A DNA stretch of 64,000 nucleotides from VAZQ01 sp963817015 (GTDB taxonomy: Bacteria; Pseudomonadota; Alphaproteobacteria; Rhizobiales; Xanthobacteraceae): assembly GCA_963817015.1 (NCBI GenBank), contig CAWFMV010000010.1:186001-250000 (forward strand), read 5' to 3'. A model generated the notes under the pieces. That model did no database searches. It saw only the letters and a list, made by a program, of their open reading frames with translations, and had not been told where the DNA came from. Below, in pieces: positions 39,258-47,840 of this stretch. The position numbers were made by a program, and so were the translations under genes. Position 1 is the first letter of the stretch; every line of letters begins with the position of its first letter.

Positions 39258-40978
39258 TCAATTCGATGCTGCTGAGAAAGTGGTGCCGGCGACCATCGCG
39301 AGCTGCTCGACGATCGGGCCGAGCGCAAGCGACGGGAAGAAGGTGAGACCACCGACAATGACGAATGACGCCAACGACCAAGCCGACGAACAGGGTCCCG
39401 GTGGTCGGGAACGTGCCGGCCGACGCCGGAACGGATTTCTTGACCAGCCAGCGAGCCGGCGATCGCCATGGCCGGGACGATCATCAGGAAACGGCCGACG
39501 AACATCGCGACAGCGCCGGTGATGTTGTAGAACAAGGTATTGGCTGTGATGCCGCCGAACGCCGACCCATTGTTGCCGGTGCTCGACGTATAGAGATAGA
39601 GCATCTCCGAGAAGCCGTGCGGGCCGGGGTTGCCGAGCTGCGACACGCCATCCGGGTTGACCGCCGCCACCGCGGTCCAGCCGAGGATCATCAGCGGCAG
39701 GATCAGGATGGCCAGCATCGCCATCTTGACCTCCTTGGCTTCGATCTTCTTGCCGACATATTCCGGCGTGCGGCCAACCATCAGGCCGGCGACGAACACC
39801 GCAAGGATGACGAACAGCAGCATGCCGTACATGCCGGCGCCGACGCCGCCGACGATGACCTCGCCGAGCTGGATGTTGATCAGCGGGATCATGCCGCCGA
39901 GCGCGGTAAAGGAGTCATGCAGGGCGTTGACCGCGCCGCAGGATGCGGCGGTCGTGATGACAGCGAAGAGCGCAGAGGCGACAATGCCGAAGCGGACCTC
40001 CTTGCCTTCCATGTTGCCGCCGGGGAGGCCCATGGCGTTCAGAATGTCGTTGCCGTGGGCCTCGGCCCAGTAGCAGACGATCACGCCAGCGATGAACAGC
40101 ACGCCCATCACCGCCAGGATCGCCCAGCCCTGGCGCTGGTTGCCGACCATGCGGCCGAACACGTTGGTGAGCGCGGCGCCGATCGCGAAGATCGAGATCA
40201 TCTGCACGAAGTTCGACAGGGCGGTCGGGTTCTCGAACGGATGGGCCGCATTGGCATTGAAGAAGCCACCACCGTTGGTGCCGAGCATCTTGATCGCGAT
40301 CTGCGAGGCGACCGGCCCCACCGCGATTGTCTGCTTGGCGCCTTCCAGCGTTGTGGCCTCGACATAGGGACCAAGCGTCTGGGGCATGCCCTGCCAGACC
40401 AGAAAGAGCGCGAACACGACGCAGATCGGCATGAGGATGTAGAGCGTGCAGCGCGTGATATCGACCCAGAAGTTGCCGATGGTGTTCATCGACGCACGTG
40501 CAAAGCCGCGGATCAGCGCAATCGCAAGCACGATGCCGGTGGCGGCCGAAAGGAAGTTCTGATGCGTGAGGCCGAGCATCTGCACGAGATAGGACATCGT
40601 GCCTTCGCCGCCGTAGTTCTGCCAGTTGGTGTTGGTGATGAAGCTGATCGCGGTGTTGAACGCGAGATCGGGCGCCACCGCCGACTGATCGGCAGGATTG
40701 AACGGCAGTCGATCCTGAAAGCGCATCAGCGCGTAGAGGATCGCGAAACCGCCGATATGGAACAGCAGCATGCCGACGGTATACATCAGCCAATGCTGCT
40801 CATGCCTCTCGTCGACGCCGCCGATTGCGTACAGCGCCCTTTCGACGGGCCGCAGCACGGGGGACAGAAAGGTGCGCTCGCCGTTGAACACGCGCGTCAT
40901 GTAGCCGCCGAGAACCGGCACGATCGCGACGATGATCGCGCAATAAAGAATAATCTGAATCCAGCCGATGACAGACAT
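39258..40978 (-). CDS. kdpA: KdpA potassium-binding subunit, frameshifted near the C-terminus
   Basis: KdpA is the channel-like, K+-selecting membrane subunit, about 573 residues. The start is ATG 40978 (MSVIGWIQIILYCAIIVAIV). Selectivity-filter loops are visible: SFITNTNWQNYGGEGTMSY, MLGTNGGGFFNANAAHPFEN and, later, TAASCGAVNALHDSFTALGG and YLYTSSTGNNGSAFGGI. The frame is clean for about 510 codons. Shifts near 39445 and 39370 then displace the last membrane span; the natural end TFFPSLALGPIVEQLAMVAG runs to TGA 39258-39260. Confidence 0.94.
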
Positions 40979-40991
40979 GGTCGTGGACCTC

Positions 40992-41081
40992 TTAGAGCTG
41001 CTCTGGCCGTAGCAGAGCGTAAACGAGGTAGATCATGAGCCCCGCAGCGACGAGGCCCGCGAGCGAATAGTCGAAGATCAT
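40992..41081 (-). CDS. kdpF: KdpF small subunit
   Basis: This is a 29-residue single-span membrane peptide, MIFDYSLAGLVAAGLMIYLV, ending ALLRPEQL, the canonical KdpF pattern. It stabilises the KdpFABC complex. Ribosome site GAGGAGG overlaps the stop of the preceding 27-codon gene, and kdpA starts 13 bp after its stop. Confidence 0.93.
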   Translation of the reverse strand: MIFDYSLAGLVAAGLMIYLVYALLRPEQL

Positions 41082-41091
41082 GAATGCCTCC

Positions 41092-41175
41092 TCAGAGCCG
41101 GTCGCAGGCGTAGGCATAACCAATCGAAAGCACGAAAAAGACGGCCCCAAGGGCCAGTACGATGACGTCCAACAT
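41092..41175 (-). CDS. 27-residue membrane mini-protein at the head of the kdp operon
   Basis: The ORF runs from ATG 41173-41175 to TGA 41092-41094 and reads MLDVIVLALGAVFFVLSIGY, ending AYACDRL. It has one hydrophobic span of about 20 residues after an Asp, then a short tail with Cys, Asp and Arg. A strong ribosome site GGAAGGAG lies 8 nt upstream. Its own end carries the ribosome site of kdpF, so the two are coupled. Base pattern and signals argue for a translated gene. I do not know a described function; assembly or regulation of KdpFABC is inferred from position only. Confidence 0.72.
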   Translation of the reverse strand: MLDVIVLALGAVFFVLSIGYAYACDRL

Positions 41176-41200
41176 CGGAGTGCTCCTTCCCCACATTTGC

Positions 41201-41240
41201 CCCTGCAGCAGACCTGATACCCTTGCAGCAGACCCGATCG
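41201..41240. repeat. two-copy 20-bp tandem repeat upstream of kdp
   Basis: CCCTGCAGCAGACCTGATAC (41201-41220) is followed directly by CCTTGCAGCAGACCCGATCG (41221-41240). Sixteen of 20 positions match, with core TGCAGCAGACCyGAT. It lies 26-65 bp upstream of the mini-protein start, on the leader or promoter side of the kdp operon. Tandem direct repeats of this size suit a dimeric OmpR-type regulator such as KdpE (inference). Confidence 0.6.
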
Positions 41241-41345
41241 CGCGGGACAGCACATTGAGGTAGCTCAACCGCTCCGCGCCCGGCTCGAGCGCTGATGAGG
41301 TGGCAGGTCTCGCATATGTTTTCGAGACGGGTCGAGGATCGACTT

Positions 41346-41360
41346 TATAGGAATCTCATA
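41346..41360 (+). promoter_or_regulatory. 15-bp motif, copy 1 (forward)
   Basis: TATAGGAATCTCATA. Together with two inverted copies downstream, the consensus is TATAGGrATyTCATA. It lies 171 bp before the kdp mini-protein start. Function is inferred as an operator or promoter element; no matching regulator site is known to me. Confidence 0.5.
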
Positions 41361-41502
41361 TAGACGCGGCGCAATCGGCCCCGGTCGCAAGGACCGATAA
41401 GGCCTCGCGTCGCAACTGAAAGGTAGCCGCCGTTAGGGCAATAAGTGTCCTTCGCCCCTATGGAATTTGGCGAACTCCAGCCACAGCGCTAAGCAGTATA
41501 TT

Positions 41503-41517
41503 TATGAAATTCCTATA
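41503..41517 (-). promoter_or_regulatory. 15-bp motif, copy 2 (inverted)
   Basis: TATGAAATTCCTATA, the reverse complement of TATAGGAATTTCATA, differs from copy 1 at one position. It lies 157 bp from copy 1. Confidence 0.5.
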
Positions 41518-41672
41518 CGGCCGCGGCCGAAGCGATCTTGTTTTGCTATGGACGACCGATCCAAGGCTCAGTGGATACAATGATCCTGTTTTCGAAAGCA
41601 CGTGGAGCAGATCGATCATCCTCGCTTAAGCCCGCCGCGCTTCGGCCTTTTATAGGTGGTGCCGCAAATCAC

Positions 41673-41687
41673 TATGAGATCCCTATA
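41673..41687 (-). promoter_or_regulatory. 15-bp motif, copy 3 (inverted)
   Basis: TATGAGATCCCTATA, the reverse complement of TATAGGGATCTCATA, differs from copy 1 at one position. It lies 170 bp from copy 2 and about 100 bp before the hypothetical gene at 41789, so the motif set may serve the rightward cluster, kdp, or both. Confidence 0.5.
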
Positions 41688-41788
41688 ACGTGCCGGTCCC
41701 ATCCGTCTCGCTTCTATATGGCATTCCGACCATCTTTGCTGTGCCGGCCGCACGTTTGAGTCCGGCGATAGACGATGCGAGGCGTGTC

Positions 41789-42244
41789 ATGTTGTTCGTC
41801 CCGAAACACGATCTGAACAGGCTCGAGGCGAGCCTGCGCGGCGCCGAGGCGATCACTCCGGAGCTGATGTCCGATGTGACGCACGCTTGCGCCCGCTTCG
41901 CCGCGGTGAGCCGCACCGCGCAAGCCAGAGTCACTCGGCTGATCGAATCCGGCGCCTGGACCGATGCGGCCTTGGCGTTGTTGGAGCTGGAGCTCCCGCA
42001 CTGGAAGGTTCGACGGCTTGTCCTAGAGGATGGTGAATGGCTTTGCACGCTTTCCAAGCAGCCGCAGCTGCCACTCGGCCTCGATGAGGTTGTGGAGGCT
42101 ACACACGAGGTGCTGCCGCTGGCGATCCTGATCGCACTGCTGGAAGCGAGACGCGCCGCTTCCGCCAGCCCCGAGGATTTCACGGTGGTGCCGCGAGTTC
42201 GCCAGTCCACCGGCTATGCAGTCAACTGCGATAGTTTTGCCTGA
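41789..42244 (+). CDS. hypothetical protein, 151 residues
   Basis: The start is taken at ATG 41789 (MLFVPKHDLNRLEASLRGAE); an in-frame GTG at 41690 would add 33 weakly coding residues. The protein is soluble and helical (FAAVSRTAQARVTRLIESGA, DAALALLELELPHWKVRRLV), acidic near the middle, with no signal peptide. No family is recognised. It is the first gene of a rightward cluster of four small genes facing away from kdp and preceded by copy 3 of the 15-bp motif. Confidence 0.6.
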   Translation: MLFVPKHDLNRLEASLRGAEAITPELMSDVTHACARFAAVSRTAQARVTRLIESGAWTDAALALLELELPHWKVRRLVLEDGEWLCTLSKQPQLPLGLDEVVEATHEVLPLAILIALLEARRAASASPEDFTVVPRVRQSTGYAVNCDSFA

Positions 42245-42422
42245 TCAATGACGTGGAACCGGCGCTCTCTTTCTCGGGAAAACGGCGATGGTCAAAGTCG
42301 TATTCGAAGTTTCCGCCTCTGCTGTCGACATCGCGGGGGACGGAGAGGGGCGCGCGGTGATCGGCTTAATGAAGTCGTCCGATGAACGAGCGCGCCCCTC
42401 ACGCCCCCAAAGGAGCAAAGCC

Positions 42423-42683
42423 ATGGTTGCGACCTTCTCGGTTGCGCTCGCCAAGAGCAAAGCGCTGCTCTCTGACTGGCTTCAGCGCTTTCTGCGGGCG
42501 CGCAAGCGCAGGACCGAACAGGAGAGAGAATTCTACCGCGATCTCGGCGCCTATTGCCGCGCCAACAATCTCTCGCCCATCTGCGAGGACGATTGGAAAT
42601 CAGCGGCATACGTCAGGAATGACGACCGCATTATCAATGCAAAAGGAGATGTGCTATGGACAAAGGCGAACCTCCCTCGTTGA
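42423..42683 (+). CDS. hypothetical protein, 86 residues
   Basis: The start is ATG 42423 with AAAGGAG 7 nt upstream; an in-frame ATG at 42288 would add 45 residues but has no ribosome site. It reads MVATFSVALAKSKALLSDWL, then a very basic stretch RFLRARKRRTEQEREFYRDL, then DDRIINAKGDVLW. No family is recognised. The next gene starts inside its last 28 bases, indicating coupled translation. Confidence 0.6.
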   Translation: MVATFSVALAKSKALLSDWLQRFLRARKRRTEQEREFYRDLGAYCRANNLSPICEDDWKSAAYVRNDDRIINAKGDVLWTKANLPR

Positions 42684-42940
42684 GTACCTCGACAACCTCT
42701 CTTTTTCTTGTCGGAAGAGACAGAGACGGCCATTGGATCGCCCGCGATCAGGGCGGACTTCGCGGTGGCCTTTTTGTCGATCGTGCGGAAGCAGTGAAAT
42801 TTGCGATGTTCGAGAACGGGAACCGGCCGCAGGCCGTGGTAACCGTGCCCGGGGTTCTCGAATTGGACATGAAAGCGAAACCCCGCCTCATCCAACACTC
42901 CGCGGTCATTGCGCGGACCCCATTACGCCAGGTCGCCTAG
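42656..42940 (+). CDS. hypothetical protein, 94 residues
   Basis: The start is ATG 42656 after AAAAGGAGATG, overlapping the previous gene. The middle reads LVGRDRDGHWIARDQGGLRG and GLFVDRAEAVKFAMFENG, a short beta-hairpin plus helix pattern like small stress-related or DUF2188-type proteins, but this is not a firm assignment. No signal peptide or membrane span is present. Confidence 0.6.
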   Translation: MDKGEPPSLSTSTTSLFLVGRDRDGHWIARDQGGLRGGLFVDRAEAVKFAMFENGNRPQAVVTVPGVLELDMKAKPRLIQHSAVIARTPLRQVA

Positions 42941-42980
42941 ACGCGGCGCGCTTTGGTGCGACGCAGGCTGCTGACCAACT

Positions 42981-43440
42981 ATGGGACAAATGACCATGAG
43001 CGACAAACCCACTTTTCCGAGCGAGCGCATCATCGAGACGATGATCGGGCTTGCTCGATGCTCCAGATCTCATCGAATCCTCGTTTCAGGATCTGATGGT
43101 GCCAACCGGATGTTCGACTTGAACCGGCGCGGGTTCAATCGCGTTGCGACGACCGCAACCTGTGGCCTGCCGCGCGGTCAATACGACGTCGCTTGGGTGG
43201 AATGGCACCAACACTCGATCAGAGCGCTTGAAACGACGTTAAACTGGCTTGTGCACTTTCTTGCGCCTAAAAGTGCTCTGGTCATTTGGATCGAACTCCG
43301 ACGCCGTGACTGACAAGGCAAGGCTCGAATCGACCGTCGAACGGCTGGGCTTCGACGTCGAGGCCGTGACCCGCAGTGCGTACGGTTTTGCCGTCTCCGC
43401 GCGACGGGTAGACGTCAATCAACAGGCCATAGCGGCTTGA
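42981..43440 (+). CDS. hypothetical protein, one frameshift
   Basis: The ATG at 42981 or 42996 begins (MTM)SDKPTFPSERIIETMIG. It continues SHRILVSGSDGANRMFDLNR and GQYDVAWVEWHQHSIRALET. A single-base shift near 43290 joins AVTDKARLESTVERLGFDVE and SAYGFAVSARRVDVNQQAIA. About 152 residues. The alternating strand-helix order, with a glycine-rich start and VAWVEWH, would fit a small methyltransferase-like Rossmann fold lacking the SAM motif, but I do not recognise the family. It ends 9 bp before the DapA-family gene. Confidence 0.55.
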
Positions 43441-43449
43441 GGGCGTGTC

Positions 43450-44451
43450 ATGCTGTTCGTAGGACGCCATGTTTCGAAACTGTCCGGCTATGCGCCGGCA
43501 GTCCCGACGCCATTTCAAGACAATGGAGCAGTCGATGACGCTGCGCTTGAAAGGTTCTGCGACCTGCAAGTTCGCGAAGGAGCTACCGCGTTGGTTGTCT
43601 GTGGCACGACCGGCGAAGCACCGACGCTCAGCCGCACCGAGCACGATCGCATCGTCCGCATTGCCGTGAATGTTGCAAGTCGGCGCGTGCCGGTGATTGC
43701 CGGCGCTGGGTCGAACGCGACAAGCCACGCGATAGAGTTGGCCAAAGATGCCAAGTCTGCCGGCGCTGATGCCATCTTGGCTGTTGTTCCCTACTACAAC
43801 AAGCCCACCCAGACGGGCATGCGCGCCCATTTCTGTGAGATTGCCGGAGCGATCGATCTGCCGATCATTCTCTATGATGTTCCGTCCCGCACGGGCTGCG
43901 CATTAGCAGACGAGACCGTCGCTCGGTTGGCAGAGAACCCGCAATTTCTTGGGCTCAAGGACGCAACGGCCGATATGACGCGTCCGCTGCGCCTGCGAGC
44001 CCTGGTAGGCAGCGAGTTTCGTTTGATGTCTGGAGACGACCATACGGCCATGGCCTTCATGGCCGTAGGAGGAAACGGCTGCATTTCAGTGACATCGAAT
44101 GTCGCACCAGGTCTATGCCGCCGGATGTACCTGGCGCTGAGGCATGGCCACATCAGGGAGGCCCAACACTTTGCAACCGTCATCATGACTTTGACTGCTG
44201 CGCTGTTCAGCGAAACCAATCCAGTGCCAGTCAAATATGCGCTGAGTTTGCTCAACGTCATGTCAGCGCGGGTTCGCTTGCCTCTCACTGAACTTAGCGA
44301 CCACAGCAAAGCGGAGATCGCATCGATATTGACCTATTTGCGCGAACGCTATGCAGATGACGTGCTGGCAAGCGATAGGGACGCGGAACCGATTGTGACC
44401 GAGCAACTCTTCCCTTCTGCTCAGCGAGTTGCTGCTCGCTGGACGCAATAG
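43450..44451 (+). CDS. dapA: dihydrodipicolinate synthase family aldolase
   Basis: This is an intact 333-residue protein of the DapA/N-acetylneuraminate lyase family. All DapA catalytic residues are present at a constant +9 offset from E. coli: Thr53-Thr54 (CGTTGEAP), Tyr116 (VVPYYNKP), Tyr142 and Arg147 (LYDVPSRTG) and Schiff-base Lys170 (FLGLKDATAD). The conserved arginine that binds the second substrate favours true 4-hydroxy-tetrahydrodipicolinate synthase chemistry. It is about 40 residues longer than usual, with an unusual tail (LASDRDAEPIVTEQLFPSAQ). It sits away from other lysine genes and next to a Bug receptor, so a catabolic aldolase role is possible and the symbol is tentative. 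Confidence 0.8.
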   Translation: MLFVGRHVSKLSGYAPAVPTPFQDNGAVDDAALERFCDLQVREGATALVVCGTTGEAPTLSRTEHDRIVRIAVNVASRRVPVIAGAGSNATSHAIELAKDAKSAGADAILAVVPYYNKPTQTGMRAHFCEIAGAIDLPIILYDVPSRTGCALADETVARLAENPQFLGLKDATADMTRPLRLRALVGSEFRLMSGDDHTAMAFMAVGGNGCISVTSNVAPGLCRRMYLALRHGHIREAQHFATVIMTLTAALFSETNPVPVKYALSLLNVMSARVRLPLTELSDHSKAEIASILTYLRERYADDVLASDRDAEPIVTEQLFPSAQRVAARWTQ

Positions 44452-44651
44452 ATCGCGTGGCGTCACTTGAAATTTGGTACGCGATTCCCGCCGCGAGACG
44501 CCCCGCCTCCGGGAGGGCGCGGTCCCAGCTTGCGCGGCTCGCCTTGCGGGCCGGTAGGAAAAGCGCGACACTCCAACGCCGGATCGAGATTTTCAGAGAA
44601 TTTTCGAGCCCACCAAAGAGGAGCGCACGATCTGGCGAGGGAGGAACGGCG

Positions 44652-45626
44652 ATGAAACTGCCTTGCCGTATGGTGATTGCACTGGCCGCTGCGCTGATCG
44701 CCAGCAGCGCGACTGCACAGCCGAACTATCCGGACAAGCCGATCCGCATGCTCGCCGGATTTCCGGCCGGCGGCCCATCGGACATCGTTGCCCGCCTGAT
44801 CGGCGACAAGCTCACCGAGGCTCTGGGCAAGCCGGTCGTGGTCGAGGTCCTGACCGGGGCTGGCGGCACCATCGCGACCGACCGGGTCGCGAAGGCGGCG
44901 CCCGACGGCTACACGTTGCTGACCGCCACGTCCGGCATGATCGTCGTCAATCCCAGTCTCTACCCGCGGCTGCCGTTTGATCCGCTCAAGGATCTGGTTC
45001 CGATCATCGAGATCAGCGTCCAGCCGAATTTTCTGGTCGTGAACAACAAGGTGCCGGCCAACAACGTGCAGGAGCTGGTCGCGCTCGCGCGCGCACAACC
45101 CGGCAAGCTGTCCTTTGCCTCGGGCGGCGTCGGCACCAGCAATCATCTCTCCGGCGAGCTGTTCAAGTCGATGGCGAAGATCGACATCCAGCACGTGCCG
45201 TATCGCGGCGTATCGGTGGCGGTGCCGGACCTGCTGGCCGGGCGCATCGATCTCGCTTTCCTGGTTGCGCCGGCGGCCTTGCCGCAGGTGCGCGAGGGAC
45301 GTGTGCGGGCGCTCGCGGTGAGCGCACTGCGACGCTCGCCCGCCGCACCGGAGCTGCCGACCATGGCGGAGTCCGGATTTCCCGGCTTCGATGCGACCAC
45401 CTGGTACGCCCTGATGGCGCCGGCCGGAACACCGCCCGCGATCATCGAACGGCTGCAGCGCGAGCTCGCGCGCAGTCTCGCGCAGCCGGAATTCCGCAAG
45501 AAGTTCGACGACGTCGGCATGGAGCCGATCACCCGCACGTTCGCGGAATTCGTCGCCTCGCTGCCGGGCGAAACGCAACAGTGGGCCAAGGTCATCAAGG
45601 AGTCCGGCATCAAGCCGACGGACTAG
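44652..45626 (+). CDS. Bug-type (TctC-like) solute receptor 3
   Basis: This is an intact 324-residue periplasmic receptor of the tripartite tricarboxylate family. The start is ATG 44652 with GAGGGAGGAA upstream; the signal peptide ends ASSATA. Family blocks are complete: YPDKPIRMLAGFPAGGPSDI, VVVEVLTGAGGTIATDRVAK, GKLSFASGGVGTSNHLSGEL, DIQHVPYRGVSVAVPDLLAG and TTWYALMAPAGTPPAIIERL. The ligand is unknown. No TctA/TctB genes lie beside it. It converges on the 2-hydroxyacid dehydrogenase gene with 23 bp between stops. Confidence 0.93.
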   Translation: MKLPCRMVIALAAALIASSATAQPNYPDKPIRMLAGFPAGGPSDIVARLIGDKLTEALGKPVVVEVLTGAGGTIATDRVAKAAPDGYTLLTATSGMIVVNPSLYPRLPFDPLKDLVPIIEISVQPNFLVVNNKVPANNVQELVALARAQPGKLSFASGGVGTSNHLSGELFKSMAKIDIQHVPYRGVSVAVPDLLAGRIDLAFLVAPAALPQVREGRVRALAVSALRRSPAAPELPTMAESGFPGFDATTWYALMAPAGTPPAIIERLQRELARSLAQPEFRKKFDDVGMEPITRTFAEFVASLPGETQQWAKVIKESGIKPTD

Positions 45627-45649
45627 GGCGAGGCCCAGAGCGCGCCACG

Positions 45650-46633
45650 TCAGCCTCGCCTGAGAACCTCAGGGTTGATCACATTGATCGGCATGCCCGG
45701 CCGCGTAGGCACGGATCTGCTCGAAGATCTGCGGTGAACTGACGCTCGTACGCCTCCCGGCTGACGTAGCCGATGTGCGGCGTCGCGACGACATTGTCCA
45801 TCTGCAGCAGCGGATGCGCCGGATCGCGCACCGGCTCCTCCTCGAACACGTCGACGGCAGCCTTGCCGGGACGCCCGGCCCGCAGCGCGGCGACCAGCGC
45901 GCCCGGCTCGATGAGCGGCGCGCGCGCCGTGTTCACCAGAATGGCCGTCGGCTTCATCAGCGCAAGATGCGACGCTTTGACGATGTGCCTCGTCGCATCG
46001 ACAAGCCGCATGTGCAGGCTGATGACGTCGCATTCGCGCATAGAACGCCTCCTGCGACGTCGGCCGTCCTCCAGCCGTCCGCGCGCGCGCGCTCGCGCGT
46101 GGCCTCGCGCGCCCAGATCACGACGTCCATCCCGAACGCCTTGGCATATCGCGCAACCTCCGCGCCGATGCGGCCATAGCCGTGAACGCCGTAGACCTTG
46201 TCCGCGCAGCGTCGTCCCGACGCCGCATTGCCAGGTGCCGGCCTTCAATGAATTGACCTGCCGCGGAATGTCGCGCGCGGCGGCCAGCACCAGCCCCCAC
46301 GTCAATTCCGCGGCCGCGTAGCTCGGCGTGTCCGCGCTCTGGTTCGAGGACAGGATGACGCCGTTGCGCGTGCACGCGGCGACGTCGATATGGGGGTAGA
46401 TGCTGCGCTGGCTGATCAGCCGAAGCTTCGTCAGCCGGTCCAGGAGCGGCGCCTGGATTTTCGTTCGCTCCCGGATGAGCACCAGAACCTCGGTGTCCGC
46501 GCAGCCGCGCGGCCAGCCCATCGGTGTCCTGCAGATGGTCATTCCAGATGGTGACGTCGTGCCCGTCGAGCATGGCGAAGCAAGCGAGCCCGCGAACGGT
46601 GTCGAAGTAGTCGTCCAGGATGGTGATTTTCAT
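45650..46633 (-). CDS. D-isomer-specific 2-hydroxyacid dehydrogenase, frameshifted
   Basis: This is an NAD(P)-dependent 2-hydroxyacid dehydrogenase of about 325 residues. The start is ATG 46633 (MKITILDDYFDTVRGLACFA). Motifs across frames are the nucleotide-binding VYGVHGYGRIGAEVARYAKA, the Arg-containing ILVNTARAPLIEPGALVAAL, the Glu in AVDVFEEEPVRDPAHPLLQM and the catalytic His in VVATPHIGYVSREAYER. The natural C-terminus is INVINPEVLRRG, stop 45650-45652. Shifts lie near 46490, 46200, 46040 and 45720. It starts 33 bp after the Bug receptor gene at 46667-47708, suggesting uptake and oxidation of a hydroxyacid in one operon. Confidence 0.86.
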
Positions 46634-46666
46634 TGCGTCATGTTCATTCCTGCCTGGAGGCAACGC

Positions 46667-47708
46667 CTACTTCGGCGGCTGCATCGCCATTCTCGCGCGC
46701 TCCGCGATCGCCGGCGGCATGGAGTAGAGGGTCTCGCAGCAGCGCCTGGATCTGCTGGCCCGTCATGCCGTCGACCAGGAGGCCGCTCTTCGCAGTCGCG
46801 GCCAGGAACTCCGGATCCTGAAGCGTCGCCTGGAAGGCCTTGCGGATCGCCTCGAGCCGATCGGCTGGGGAACGTTCGGGAGGAGCCGCATACGGATAGC
46901 CGATCGACTGACGCGCGAACACCATCTCGAGCACGCGCCGGTCATCCTCCGACTTGTGCGAAAGTCGAGGATGACCGGAACGCCCTTGAGCTCCGGGTTC
47001 GCCTTCAGCGCATGCTGTGCAAGAAGATTGATCTTCTTGTTCTCGAGCCAGTCCGCCTGAGCCGTCTTGATCGCCGCGTATGACACGCTGGTTGCGCCGT
47101 CGACTTCCTTGCGCTCGATCGCCAGCATCGATTCCGCGGATCCTTGATAGCCCGTCACGGTCTTGATCTTGGTGCCGAGAATGGTGTTCAGGACGCGACC
47201 ATAGATGTTGCCGTCCGAGCCCGGACCCGACGTGGCGGCCGTCATGCCGCGGGTCCGCAGGTCCTCGAACGTGTTGATTCCGCTGTCGTGCCACGCAATG
47301 GCGAGGCTCACCTCGCTGCTCGGGCTGCCGATCCAGTTGAACTTCAAGGTGTCGTAGCGCACGCCGGTGCTGTCGATGATCGGCAGCATGGTGATGCCGC
47401 GCGAGAACGTGCCGATGATGGACCCGTCCTGCCTGGCGACATTGTAGAGATGATTGGCCGCCGACAGGCTTCCCGCGCCGGGCATGTTCTGCACGACGAC
47501 AGTCGGCGTGCCCGGCAGGTAGTGTCCGATGACGGCGCGCGATCAGCCGCGCATACATGTCGTAGGCGGCGCCGGGCGGATAGCCGACCAGGATGGTGAA
47601 GGGTCGCGACTTGAAGAACTCGTCGAGCGTCTGCGCCTGAACGCGACCGGCCATCTGCGCGGCGAGCAGAATGCTCGCCGCCACGATCATCTTGAACAGT
47701 GCTGCCAT
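46667..47708 (-). CDS. Bug-type (TctC-like) solute receptor 4, frameshifted
   Basis: This is a periplasmic receptor of about 345 residues, of the same subtype as receptor 1. The start is ATG 47708 (MAALFKMIVAASILLAAQMA), with signal cleavage near VQAQ. Blocks are SRPFTILVGYPPGAAYDMYA, MQNMPGAGSLSAANHLYNVA and KIKTVTGYQGSAESMLAIER. After a shift near 46965 it continues VFARQSIGYPYAAPPE and DRLEAIRKAFQATLQDPEFL. The natural end is ERARMAMQPPK, stop 46667-46669. Further shifts lie near 47530 and 46735. It precedes the 2-hydroxyacid dehydrogenase on the same strand. Confidence 0.83.
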
Positions 47709-47840
47709 GCCGGATTTGTCCTCGCCATTTTGCCGACGAGACCATACCCAAAGGCCATGAGCAAGTCGCCAGCCGGTTGCAACGGCAAGCCTATCCTCAA
47801 AGACCAGCGGCAGGAACACGACGCGTTCCAAGTCTCTTTG

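Larger units (their letters stand above)
41176..41788. other. 613-bp region between kdp and a rightward gene cluster
   Basis: This is the divergent regulatory region. From left to right it holds the 20-bp tandem repeat (41201-41240), then three copies of a 15-bp motif (41346-41360, 41503-41517, 41673-41687) and a partial half-copy TTTTATAGG at 41648-41656. It is AT-richer than the flanking genes, particularly around the motifs. No convincing coding frame is seen in it. Confidence 0.5.

Noticed and set aside
39365..41038. 557-codon open frame opposite kdpA
   Set aside because: Antisense shadow of a conserved gene in GC-rich DNA; composition is low-complexity His/Asp/Arg and no family fits.
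44452..44651. Purine-rich repeats before Bug receptor 3 as an RNA element
   Set aside because: No stable stem with conserved riboswitch features; only the ribosome site GAGGGAGGAA is evident.
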